NCBI GenBank assembly: GCA_947304365.1
Contig: CAMZAY010000035.1
Coordinates: 1-8,590 of the forward strand
DNA length: 8,590 nucleotides
Reading direction: 5' to 3'
Source of the DNA: an uncultured Clostridia bacterium
GTDB lineage: Bacteria; Bacillota; Clostridia; Christensenellales; CAG-138
Part shown: positions 1 through 6,418 of the stretch, piece after piece
Numbering within the stretch: position 1 is the stretch's first letter
How the letters are laid out: each line of letters opens with the position of its first letter
Notes under the pieces: model-generated
What the model was told of the DNA's origin: nothing
What the model saw: only the letters and a program-made list of their open reading frames with translations
Database searches by the model: none
Program-made: the position numbers and the translations under genes

Positions 1-1413
1 GGCGCGGGCAAATCCACCCTTATGAGCGTTCTTTTCGGTCTGTATCAGCCGGAAAAGGGCGAGATCCGCAAGAACGGCAAGGTCGTTCACATAAAGGATC
101 CCAATGACGCGACCGCGCTCAATATCGGCATGGTGCATCAGCACTTCAAGCTGATCGAGGTCTTCACCGTCCTCGACAACATCATACTCGGCGCGGAGGA
201 TACCACGCTCGGCTTCGTAAGGAAGGCCGCGGCAAGGAAGAAGGTCACGGAGCTTTCAAAGAAATACGGCCTCGCTGTGGATCTTGACGCCAAGGTGGAG
301 GATATCACCGTCGGCATGCAGCAGCGCGTCGAGATACTCAAGATGCTCTATCGCGACAACGATATCCTTATATTTGACGAGCCGACCGCCGTCCTCACCC
401 CGCAGGAGATCACCGAGCTCATGCAGATCATGCGCAACCTCAAGGCGGAGGGGAAGAGCATACTGTTCATCTCCCATAAGCTCAATGAGATCATGGACGT
501 TTCCGACCGCGTCACTGTTTTGAGAAAGGGCAGGTATATCGGCACCGTCGAAACGAAGGACACCTCAAAGGAAGAGCTTTCGCAGATGATGGTCGGCCGT
601 CCGGTGCAGCTCGTCGTCGAAAAGGACGATGCGGTCCCCGGCGATACGGTGCTCAGCATAAAAGGCCTCTCCGTACAGTCGAAGCTCCATAAAAAGCTTG
701 CGGTCAACAACGTGACGCTTGACGTGCACAAGGGCGAGATCGTATGTATAGCCGGTATCGACGGCAACGGACAGACCGAATTCGTCCACGCGCTGACCGG
801 CCTCGAAAAGCCCGCCGCGGGCAGGATAACGCTCCTCGGCAAGGACATTACGAAGGCTTCCATCAGGAAGAGGAGCCTTTGCGGAATGAGCCATATCCCC
901 GAGGACAGGCATAAGCACGGCATGGTGCTCGATTTCACGCTCGAGCAGAACATGGTGCTCCAGAAATATTACGAGCCGCGTTTCCAGAAGGCCGGCTTTA
1001 TAAACTTCAAGGCCGTGCGCCAGTATTCGGACGGTCTAATTCAGAAATTCGACGTGCGCTCCGGTCAGGGCTCCGTAACAAAGGCGCGCGCCATGTCCGG
1101 CGGCAATCAGCAGAAGGCGATCGTGGCAAGGGAGCTTGACAGGGATCTTCCCCTCATAGTCGCGGTACAGCCCACCCGCGGTCTTGACGTCGGCGCGATA
1201 GAATTCATCCACGCGCAGCTCATCAAGGAGCGCGACGAGGGCAAGGCGATACTGCTCGTTTCGCTTGAACTGGAGGAGGTCATGAATCTTTCCGACAGGA
1301 TACTCGTCATGTACGAGGGCGAGATAGTCGGCGAATTCGATCCCAAGACGACCACTCCCACCGAGCTCGGTCTTTACATGGCCGGCGCAAAACGAAAGAC
1401 AAAGGGGGAATGA
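1..1413 (+). CDS. Nucleoside-type (BMP-family system) ABC importer, two-domain ATPase, 5' truncated
   Basis: This is the ATP-hydrolysing subunit of a BmpA/NupA (YufO)-like ABC importer of the simple-sugar/nucleoside class, acting on the cytoplasmic face of the membrane. The window opens inside the first Walker A (GAGKST), so about 40 N-terminal residues are missing; 470 residues remain. Numbering from the first codon, domain 1 has a Q-loop near 47, an ABC signature VGMQQRVEI (about 103-111), Walker B ILIFDEPT (122-129) and H-loop SH (158-159). Domain 2 has the degenerate Walker A GIDGNGQT (252-259), signature MSGGNQQK (365-372) and a Walker B-like IVAVQPTRGLD (386-396) in which Gln replaces the catalytic Glu; LLVSLELEE lacks the usual H-loop His. 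This asymmetry is normal in the family and suggests one fully active ATP site. The stop lies 4 nt before the first permease. Nucleoside rather than sugar specificity is inferred from family resemblance and neighbours. Confidence 0.93.
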   Translation, partial: GAGKSTLMSVLFGLYQPEKGEIRKNGKVVHIKDPNDATALNIGMVHQHFKLIEVFTVLDNIILGAEDTTLGFVRKAAARKKVTELSKKYGLAVDLDAKVEDITVGMQQRVEILKMLYRDNDILIFDEPTAVLTPQEITELMQIMRNLKAEGKSILFISHKLNEIMDVSDRVTVLRKGRYIGTVETKDTSKEELSQMMVGRPVQLVVEKDDAVPGDTVLSIKGLSVQSKLHKKLAVNNVTLDVHKGEIVCIAGIDGNGQTEFVHALTGLEKPAAGRITLLGKDITKASIRKRSLCGMSHIPEDRHKHGMVLDFTLEQNMVLQKYYEPRFQKAGFINFKAVRQYSDGLIQKFDVRSGQGSVTKARAMSGGNQQKAIVARELDRDLPLIVAVQPTRGLDVGAIEFIHAQLIKERDEGKAILLVSLELEEVMNLSDRILVMYEGEIVGEFDPKTTTPTELGLYMAGAKRKTKGE

Positions 1414-1417
1414 CCGT

Positions 1418-2662
1418 ATGAAGTATTTCCTTAAGAAGGATGGAGTCAGAACGGCTATCGCCACGCTGCTCTCCATAATAATCGGCCTCATCGCCGGCGC
1501 GGTGATAATCCTCATCGTCGGCCTCGCCGATAAGAACCTCGGCATAAAGGAAGCTTGGAAGGGCATTCGCCTTATATTCCTGGGGCTTTTCAGCAACGGA
1601 TATCAGAACGGGCGGCTCGTGTTCGGCTTCAACTCCACCAACATCGGCGATATGCTGTTCCGCGCCGTGCCGATCATTATGACGGGTCTTTCGGTATCGC
1701 TTGCGTATAAGACCGGCCTGTTCAACATCGGCGCCTCCGGCCAGTACCTCGCGGGGACGACCGCCGCGCTGTTCATAGCGCTCAAGGTCCCCACCACCCC
1801 GCAGACGGCGTGGCTCGTTTGGATCCTCGCGTTCCTCGGCGGCGTTCTTGCCGGCGCGTTATGGGGAGCTATCACCGCCATGCTCAAAGCCTTCCTCAAT
1901 ATCAACGAGGTGCTCGCCTGCATAATGACGAACTGGCTTGCCGCGAACATAGTCACATGGCTGTTCGAGGGAAGCGGTCTCCAATGCACGGACGGCAACA
2001 AGCAGCAGGTCATCTGGAAGACCATGCATAACGGCGTAGGCACATGGAGGATGGGCCTCGACAAGCTCTTCCCCGGCTCGCAGCAGGTCAACGGAGGTAT
2101 AATAATCGCGATAATCATTGCGATCGTCGTTTACATAATACTCACGAAAACGACGTTCGGCTTTGAGCTCAAGGCCTGCGGCGCGAACCGCCATTCCGCA
2201 AGGTACGCGGGCATAAAGGATAAGCGCAGCATAGTGCTTTCCATGGCGCTTGCCGGCGCGCTTGCCGGCGCGGGCGCCGCGCTCTACTACCTCTCCGGAA
2301 CGACCGAGTTCCATTGGCAGACCTACCTCAAGCTCCCCGGCGAGGGATTCACCGGCATAGCGGTCGCGCTGCTCGGCGCATGCAACCCGATAGGCAATAT
2401 CTTCACGGGCATGTTCCTCTCGACGCTCGACGTCGCGGGCACGAAGCTCTCGTTCCTCACCGAATATAACGAATACATAACCGACGTTATAATCGCCGTC
2501 ATAGTTTACCTGTCCGCGTTCTCGCTCCTTATCAAGATGTGGATCGGCAAGCTGTCGAAGGCCGGCGAAGAGAAGAGGGAAAGAAAGGCGACGGCGGCGG
2601 CAGCCGCAGGCAATAAAGCGCCTGTACCTCCCATGACCGAAGGAAAGGAGGGGAAAGCGTAA
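1418..2662 (+). CDS. ABC importer permease 1 (YufP/NupB-like, nucleoside/BMP system)
   Basis: This is an integral membrane permease of the branched-chain amino acid/ribose-type ABC permease fold, 414 residues with about 8-10 hydrophobic helices. Family landmarks are GLFNIGASGQY (100-110; relatives usually have GLFNIGAEGQ), the ATPase-coupling loop FGFELKACGAN (247-257) followed by ARYAGI, and GEGFTGIAVALLG (308-320). A hydrophobic N-terminal segment (about 14-35) precedes a soluble stretch. The C-terminus is a charged, Ala/Lys/Pro-rich cytoplasmic tail (about 380-414) unlike the rest of the protein. The ATG is supported by a purine-rich AAAGGGGG at 1401-1408. It lies 4 nt after the ATPase stop and shares the TAATG junction with permease 2, so the three genes are one translationally coupled operon. 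The two permeases would form the heterodimeric channel. Confidence 0.93.
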   Translation: MKYFLKKDGVRTAIATLLSIIIGLIAGAVIILIVGLADKNLGIKEAWKGIRLIFLGLFSNGYQNGRLVFGFNSTNIGDMLFRAVPIIMTGLSVSLAYKTGLFNIGASGQYLAGTTAALFIALKVPTTPQTAWLVWILAFLGGVLAGALWGAITAMLKAFLNINEVLACIMTNWLAANIVTWLFEGSGLQCTDGNKQQVIWKTMHNGVGTWRMGLDKLFPGSQQVNGGIIIAIIIAIVVYIILTKTTFGFELKACGANRHSARYAGIKDKRSIVLSMALAGALAGAGAALYYLSGTTEFHWQTYLKLPGEGFTGIAVALLGACNPIGNIFTGMFLSTLDVAGTKLSFLTEYNEYITDVIIAVIVYLSAFSLLIKMWIGKLSKAGEEKRERKATAAAAAGNKAPVPPMTEGKEGKA

Positions 2663-3711
2663 TGTCGTACCTGATCCAGCAAACTCTCATTTATGCGGTC
2701 CCCCTTATGATCGTTGCGCTCGCCGGCGTTTTTGCGGAGCGAAGCGGCATCATCAACCTGGCGCTGGAGGGCATCATGATATTCGGCGCGTTCATAGGCG
2801 TGCTGTTCGTGCACCTCTGCCAGAAATACGGCGTGTTCCAGCTCCTGCCCAATTTCGGCAACTGGGGCACGATGCAGCTGTTCGAGCTTCTCGGTATGCT
2901 GATATCGGCGCTGCTCGGCTCGGTATTCGCCCTGCTCCTTGCGTTTGCGGCGATCCATTTGAAGGCCGATCAGACCATCACCGGCACCTCGCTCAACATG
3001 CTCGCTCCCGCGCTCGTGCTGTTCTTCGTCCGCATCATCGCCAATCAGGAAGAGCTCAGGCTCTATAAGGGCGACGCGGCGGAATGGTTCATGATCAAGA
3101 AGGGCATGCTCGGCCTCGGCAATGCGGACAACTTCTTAGTCAACACATTCCTTAACAAGGTGTATATCGCCACGTTCGTCTGCATACTGGTGTTCGTGCT
3201 CTGCTCGATACTCCTTTATAAGACAAGGTTCGGACTCAGGCTCCGCTCCTGCGGTGAAAATCCGCAGGCGGCAGCGTCGCTCGGCATCAACGTGTTCAAG
3301 ATGCGTTATTCCGGCGTGCTGATCAGCGGCGCGCTCGCGGGGATGGGCGGCTTCGTGTATGCGCTCACCACCTCGAACTGCATGTCGAACGGCGACGTCG
3401 CCGGCTTCGGCTTCCTGGCTCTCGCCGTTATGATATTCGGTAACTGGAAGCCCCTCAACATCGTGCTCGCCGCGCTGCTCTTCGGCCTGTTCAAGTGCCT
3501 TGCCGCCGGTTACAGCTCCATCGATATAAACGGCGACGGCGTAAAGCTCCTGTTCGAGCTTTCAAAGCATCCCACGTGGGGCAAGGTCCTTAACCCCAAC
3601 CTCTACCGCATGCTCCCGTACCTGATCTCCATACTGGTGCTCACGTTCACTTCCAAGAAGTCGAGAGCGCCCAAGGCGGAGGGCATCCCCTACGACAAGG
3701 GAATGAGGTAA
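2662..3711 (+). CDS. ABC importer permease 2 (YufQ/NupC-like, nucleoside/BMP system)
   Basis: This is the second membrane permease of the same importer, 349 residues, very hydrophobic. Landmarks are AERSGIINLALEGIM (25-39), which is the equivalent of the N-terminal motif in the partner, the coupling loop FGLRLRSCGENPQAAASLGI (190-209), and GFGFLALAVMIFGNWKP (248-264). All are characteristic of the second permease in BMP-type nucleoside importers. The start ATG overlaps the stop of permease 1 by one base (TAATG at 2660-2664) and follows a near-ideal AAAGGAGGGG at 2644-2653, 8 nt upstream. A hydrophilic insertion with a possible DINGDG loop (288-293) sits before the last helix. It is the last gene of the operon, with a terminator 13 nt downstream. 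Confidence 0.93.
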   Translation: MSYLIQQTLIYAVPLMIVALAGVFAERSGIINLALEGIMIFGAFIGVLFVHLCQKYGVFQLLPNFGNWGTMQLFELLGMLISALLGSVFALLLAFAAIHLKADQTITGTSLNMLAPALVLFFVRIIANQEELRLYKGDAAEWFMIKKGMLGLGNADNFLVNTFLNKVYIATFVCILVFVLCSILLYKTRFGLRLRSCGENPQAAASLGINVFKMRYSGVLISGALAGMGGFVYALTTSNCMSNGDVAGFGFLALAVMIFGNWKPLNIVLAALLFGLFKCLAAGYSSIDINGDGVKLLFELSKHPTWGKVLNPNLYRMLPYLISILVLTFTSKKSRAPKAEGIPYDKGMR

Positions 3712-3724
3712 CAAACGGTTTTTC

Positions 3725-3749
3725 GGAGCGGGCTTCGGCCCGCTCCTTT
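3725..3749 (+). terminator. Rho-independent terminator of the ABC importer operon
   Basis: A perfect 9-bp GC-rich stem GGAGCGGGC (3725-3733) / GCCCGCTCC (3738-3746) closes a TTCG tetraloop (3734-3737) and is followed by a short TTTCC tract. The UUCG loop is exceptionally stable. The T tract is weak, so termination may be incomplete. The position just after the permease stop and before the tdk promoter supports the call. Confidence 0.85.
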
Positions 3750-3768
3750 CCGTATTAAGCGGCTCAGG

Positions 3769-3786
3769 TTGCAATTTAAAATGCAA
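3769..3786. promoter_or_regulatory. 18-bp operator-like palindrome overlapping the tdk -35 element
   Basis: TTGCAATTTAAAATGCAA is an imperfect dyad centred between 3777 and 3778. Eight of nine symmetric pairs match and only positions 3774/3781 break the symmetry. It covers the whole -35 and most of the spacer, where a bound dimeric repressor would block RNA polymerase. No known regulator box is recognised. It is not followed by a T-run and is unlikely to be an RNA hairpin because it lies upstream of the predicted start. Confidence 0.45.
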
Positions 3787-3797
3787 TGTGATATAAT
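3769..3797 (+). promoter_or_regulatory. Promoter of the tdk operon (vegetative sigma, extended -10)
   Basis: A -35 TTGCAA (3769-3774) is followed after 17 bp by a consensus -10 TATAAT (3792-3797), preceded by TG at 3789-3790 (extended -10). The predicted transcript start is near 3804, giving a leader of about 26 nt that holds the ribosome binding site GGAGGT (3820-3825). The region is AT-rich against a GC-rich background. This should be a strong housekeeping promoter unless repressed. Confidence 0.8.
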
Positions 3798-3829
3798 ATT
3801 TTTTAAGGCAAACGGATCCGGAGGTCAAT

Positions 3830-4393
3830 ATGGCGAAGCTCTATTTCAGATACGGCGCGATGAGCTCTTCCAAAACCGCTCAGGCGATAATGGTCAAGTA
3901 CAATTACGGCGAGCGCGGGCAGAAGGCGCTCCTTGTCAAGCCCGCCATCGACACAAGGGACGGCGTCCGTACGATCAGGTCCCGCTGCGGCTTGACGGAC
4001 GAATGCGTGCTCTTTCATGAGATGCCGCTCGACAGGATCCGCGCGCACGAGTATGACTGCGTGATCGTCGACGAGGCGCAGTTTTTGACGAAGGACGAGG
4101 TGTTCCTTCTGATCGAGCTCGTGGATAAATACAATGTGCCCGTTATCTGCTACGGCTTGAGGACGGACTTCCGGGGCGAATTTTTCGAGGGCTCCAAATG
4201 GCTCATGGCAATGGCCGATACCATTGAGGAAATAAAAACGATATGCTGGTGCGGCAAAAAGGCGATCATGAACGCCAGGCTCGACGGCAAGGGCGGCATC
4301 ACCCGCGTCGGCGAGCAGGTCGTGCTCGGCGCGGACGATAAGTACATAGGTCTGTGCCGCAAGCATTGGGAGGAAGGGAAGATTAGTAAATGA
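3830..4393 (+). CDS. tdk: Thymidine kinase (type II, zinc-containing)
   Basis: The enzyme phosphorylates thymidine (and deoxyuridine) to the 5'-monophosphate using ATP, in the cytosolic pyrimidine salvage pathway; the family is usually tetrameric. The length of 187 residues is normal. Visible motifs are the P-loop GAMSSSKT (9-16), Walker B-like DEAQF (81-85) with the catalytic-base Glu82, YGLRTDF (108-114) leading into the lasso region, the zinc ligands C139-W-C141 and C176-RK-H179, and GEQVVLG (161-167) of the thymidine-binding segment. All key residues are present, so the gene looks intact and of the E. coli Tdk subtype. The ATG is supported by GGAGGT 4 nt upstream (short but acceptable spacing). 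Its stop overlaps the next start by 4 nt (ATGA), so the two proteins are probably translationally coupled. Confidence 0.96.
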   Translation: MAKLYFRYGAMSSSKTAQAIMVKYNYGERGQKALLVKPAIDTRDGVRTIRSRCGLTDECVLFHEMPLDRIRAHEYDCVIVDEAQFLTKDEVFLLIELVDKYNVPVICYGLRTDFRGEFFEGSKWLMAMADTIEEIKTICWCGKKAIMNARLDGKGGITRVGEQVVLGADDKYIGLCRKHWEEGKISK

Positions 4394-4806
4394 GGTTTTA
4401 TATCGCAACGAGCATTAGAAACGGCGAACGCGCCGCCGCCCTGGCGGAGGTGCTCAAGGCGCGCGGTCACGAGCATACCTATGATTGGACGCAGCACGGC
4501 GACATCCGGTGCGAGGGCGACGTCCGCATGGGCGAGGTCGCTTTCAATGAGCTGCGCGCCGTGCGCGACGCGGAGCTTGTGGTGGTGCTCCTGCCGGGCG
4601 GCTCCGGCACGCATACGGAGCTTGGCGTGGCCATCGCCACAAGGAGCAATAAACGCATCATACTCTGGAGCGAGGACGGAAACGAGTTCAATTTCGACGA
4701 GCGCTCCTGCACCTTCTATTTCCATCCCTCCATCGAAAGGGTCGTTTGCCCGTTCGAGGAGCTTTTGAGGAGGCTCGATAAGGAGCAGATCGGCTCGGAC
4801 ATCTGA
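4390..4806 (+). CDS. Nucleoside 2-deoxyribosyltransferase / deoxynucleotide N-hydrolase-like protein
   Basis: This is a small (138-residue) cytosolic protein with the look of the nucleoside 2-deoxyribosyltransferase fold. It begins with a beta-strand MRFYIATSIRN (1-11), followed by ALAEVLKARGHEHTYDWT (18-34 or so) and the hallmark DAELVVVLLPGGSGTHTELG (60-79) continuing as VAIA. In that motif the Glu at 77 corresponds to the catalytic nucleophile of the family. Members either swap bases between deoxyribonucleosides or hydrolyse the N-glycosidic bond of deoxynucleoside 5'-phosphates (DNPH1/Rcl type). The sequence alone does not decide between these. The start overlaps the tdk stop (ATGA at 4390-4393) behind a purine-rich GGGAGGAAGGGA (4368-4379). 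Pairing with tdk points to deoxynucleoside salvage or clean-up. The short N-terminal and C-terminal parts look complete. Confidence 0.78.
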   Translation: MRFYIATSIRNGERAAALAEVLKARGHEHTYDWTQHGDIRCEGDVRMGEVAFNELRAVRDAELVVVLLPGGSGTHTELGVAIATRSNKRIILWSEDGNEFNFDERSCTFYFHPSIERVVCPFEELLRRLDKEQIGSDI

Positions 4807-4826
4807 TAACGAAAACAAGCGCAAAA

Positions 4827-4854
4827 AAAGCGGTTCAAATCTATGAACCGCTTT
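4827..4854. terminator. Bidirectional Rho-independent terminator between convergent operons
   Basis: An 11-bp stem AAAGCGGTTCA (4827-4837) / TGAACCGCTTT (4844-4854) encloses a 6-nt loop. On the plus strand it is followed by AGTTTTTTA (4855-4863) and ends the tdk unit. On the minus strand the run of seven A at 4823-4829 becomes a T tract and ends the sigma/anti-sigma unit, whose stop is at 4871. One hairpin thus serves both genes. Confidence 0.9.
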
Positions 4855-4870
4855 AGTTTTTTATAGCTAT

Positions 4871-5779
4871 TTATGCCGCTTCCTCGGAGGGGGCGGGGGT
4901 GGAGGGGATATCCTCCATATTGCAGAGGACTATGCTGTAAAGCATCTCCTCCGCTGCGGCGCGGTCGAAGCCCGCGAACTCGACCTCGAGATAAACGCCC
5001 TCGCAGACGTGCCAGAGATACGTCAGGGAGCCGGACTCAAGCTCGATAAAGCGGGCGATGCCGATATCGAACTCCTCCTCGGGCGCTTCGGCGACGCGGC
5101 AGGAGTAGGAATACTTTACCTCGTCCTCCATGCCGTAGGCGGCGGCAAAGAGCTCCGCCTCGCCGAGCTTGAATTCCATGAACTCGGGCAGCATATCGGG
5201 AACGAGCTGCGCGGAGCAGGTGGGCTCGGCAAGGAAATCGGTGAGCCTTACATAGCCGACGATCCCTCCCTTAATGGGACAGAGCGTGGGCAGAGCGTCG
5301 GCGGCGTCCTCCGTATTGACGGGCTCGGGATCCGGGGTGGCGATCACCGCGGCGCCGGGATCCTTGGCTTCGGCGGTAACGCCGGGGACGGTCTTGCCGG
5401 GATCGGGCTGTACGTTGCCGATCTCGGTGGTCTCAACGACTTTGTCGCCCTGGGGAGCGTGATCCGCGGAGGCGTATTTGCCGCTCGCACCGGGGAATGG
5501 CAGCGCCCTGATCACCGCGAAGGCGGCAAGCCCGACTACGAAAACCGCCGCTGCGGCGCCAATGCCGGTGAATACCCGCTTTGCGGTGTTCTTCTTTGCG
5601 GGAGCGAAAACCGAAATGCGCTCCTTACGGGCCCTTGCCTTGATGGAGGCGAGCATGGAGGCGTAATCGACCTCGCTGTTTTCGGCCTCGGCACAGTCCG
5701 AAAGGATGCGGTCTATCGCCGCAGACTCCTCGGGAGAAAGCTCGCTCTCAAAATTCAATTCTTTGATATTATCCTTCAT
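4871..5779 (-). CDS. Membrane-anchored anti-sigma factor-like protein
   Basis: The 302-residue protein has three visible parts. The first is an acidic, helical cytoplasmic N-terminus (about 1-65) containing LSPEESAAIDRIL. The second is one membrane helix (about 69-91, rich in Ala/Val/Phe) preceded by a basic stretch AKKNTAKR, so the N-terminus is inside. The third is an outer region with a Pro/Asp/Thr-rich linker (about 100-165) and a folded C-terminal domain (about 166-290). The layout and the position directly after an ECF sigma gene (11-nt overlap) make it the likely sigma-sequestering partner (inference). The N-terminus lacks the HxxxCxxC zinc motif of classical ZAS anti-sigma factors. 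The end of the outer domain (YLWHVCEGVYLEVEF then AAAEEMLYSI) resembles DUF4367-type domains, but only weakly. Five cysteines (C167, C188, C227, C259, C286) lie outside the membrane. AAAAGGGA just upstream of the ATG serves as ribosome binding site. Confidence 0.75.
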   Translation of the reverse strand: MKDNIKELNFESELSPEESAAIDRILSDCAEAENSEVDYASMLASIKARARKERISVFAPAKKNTAKRVFTGIGAAAAVFVVGLAAFAVIRALPFPGASGKYASADHAPQGDKVVETTEIGNVQPDPGKTVPGVTAEAKDPGAAVIATPDPEPVNTEDAADALPTLCPIKGGIVGYVRLTDFLAEPTCSAQLVPDMLPEFMEFKLGEAELFAAAYGMEDEVKYSYSCRVAEAPEEEFDIGIARFIELESGSLTYLWHVCEGVYLEVEFAGFDRAAAEEMLYSIVLCNMEDIPSTPAPSEEAA

Positions 5780-6290
5780 AACCGATCCCTTTTGCGCTTA
5801 AACGCTGCGCCATGATTTTTCTTCCCCGATTCATCCTCGATTTGACCGTTCCCTCCGAGACGCCGAGCGCTTCGGCGATCTCAAGCACGCTCATTTCGGA
5901 AAAATAGAACATGATAAGAGGCTCGCGATAAATGTCGTCCATGCCGTTCAATATCTCGCGCACGGCGGCGCGGGTATCGTTTAGCTCAGCCTCATCCTCC
6001 GGAGTGGCGCCTGTATCGGCGACCTCCGCCCCGACGGGTTCGTCAGAGAGGACTTCCTTGCCCTGACGGCGCTTGAAATCAAGCGCGGCGTTCACCGAAA
6101 CACGGTAAAGCCAGCCCTTGAGCTGCGCGTCGCTCATGGGGGCTATCTGGTCCATGCTGTGGAGCACGGTCATGAATACGTTTTGAGTAACGTCTTCCGT
6201 CTGCTCCCTGTCTGACAGGACGCGATATGCCGCCCAATATACGAGCCTGGAATAATTCTCATATATTGTGTCGAAATCCCGTTCGGGCAT
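5769..6290 (-). CDS. ECF-type (group 4) RNA polymerase sigma factor
   Basis: This directs RNA polymerase to an alternative promoter set. From the ATG at 6290 it is 173 residues. Region 2 (about 7-76) includes TEDVTQNVFMTVL (31-43) and GWLYRVSVNAALDFKRR (59-75). An acidic linker (about 77-106) follows, then region 4 (about 107-165) with the helix-turn-helix MSVLEIAEALGVSEGTVKSR (133-152). Lengths and domains are standard for sigma-70 region 2 plus 4 ECF proteins. An upstream in-frame TTG at 6323 would add 11 residues, but the AGGAGG at 6300-6305 falls inside that extension and supports the ATG. The stop overlaps the downstream membrane protein by 11 nt, as is common for sigma/anti-sigma pairs. 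The regulon cannot be told from the sequence. Confidence 0.92.
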   Translation of the reverse strand: MPERDFDTIYENYSRLVYWAAYRVLSDREQTEDVTQNVFMTVLHSMDQIAPMSDAQLKGWLYRVSVNAALDFKRRQGKEVLSDEPVGAEVADTGATPEDEAELNDTRAAVREILNGMDDIYREPLIMFYFSEMSVLEIAEALGVSEGTVKSRMNRGRKIMAQRLSAKGIGYEG

Positions 6291-6418
6291 CTGCGATCGA
6301 TCCTCCTGAAGGACAAGCCCCAATTGTCCGCTCCATTTATATAACGCACGAGAAGGGGCTTCGGTTCCGTTTTTTTTGAAAAAAATACGGATTTTTTGCG
6401 TTTTTTTATCAGGTCCAT
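6291..6418 (-). other. Long 5' leader of the sigma operon with A/T tracts and competing inverted repeats
   Basis: This is part of the 308-base gap between divergent genes. On the minus strand the leader first passes homopolymer tracts of 6-8 A or T (6370-6407, including an imperfect hairpin 6367-6390 built mainly of A:T pairs), then GC-rich sequence. GGACAA (6311-6316) and TTGTCC (6324-6329) form a 6-bp stem just before the ribosome binding site. AAGCCCC (6315-6321) can instead pair with GGGGCTT (6355-6361). The two pairings exclude each other. No known riboswitch class is recognised. Confidence 0.4.
6300..6305 (-). promoter_or_regulatory. Ribosome binding site deciding the sigma factor start
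   Basis: On the minus strand AGGAGG lies 11 nt before the ATG at 6290. The spacing is slightly long and the gap contains the palindrome GATCGATC (6295-6302 overlaps the site edge). No comparable site precedes the alternative TTG at 6323. Confidence 0.7.

Noticed and set aside
348..953. Minus-strand open frame (201 codons) opposite the ABC ATPase
   Set aside because: Ser/Leu-rich translation, antisense to strongly conserved ATPase motifs.
1141..1190. Loss of the catalytic Glu in the second ATPase domain as a damaging mutation
   Set aside because: The AxQPTRGLDVGA form is normal for ATPases of BMP-type nucleoside importers.
5009..5815. Plus-strand open frame (268 codons) opposite the anti-sigma-like gene
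   Set aside because: Gly/Leu/Asp-rich translation without domains, internal to a gene that is coupled to the sigma factor; a GC-bias shadow.
6291..6323. TTG start giving an 11-residue longer sigma factor
   Set aside because: The AGGAGG at 6300-6305 lies within the extension and fits the ATG at 6290; the extra residues do not resemble ECF N-termini.
6367..6407. Plus-strand intrinsic terminator made of the A/T hairpin followed by T runs
   Set aside because: The stem is almost entirely A:T and there is no plus-strand gene upstream needing it; the tdk unit already ends at 4827-4860.
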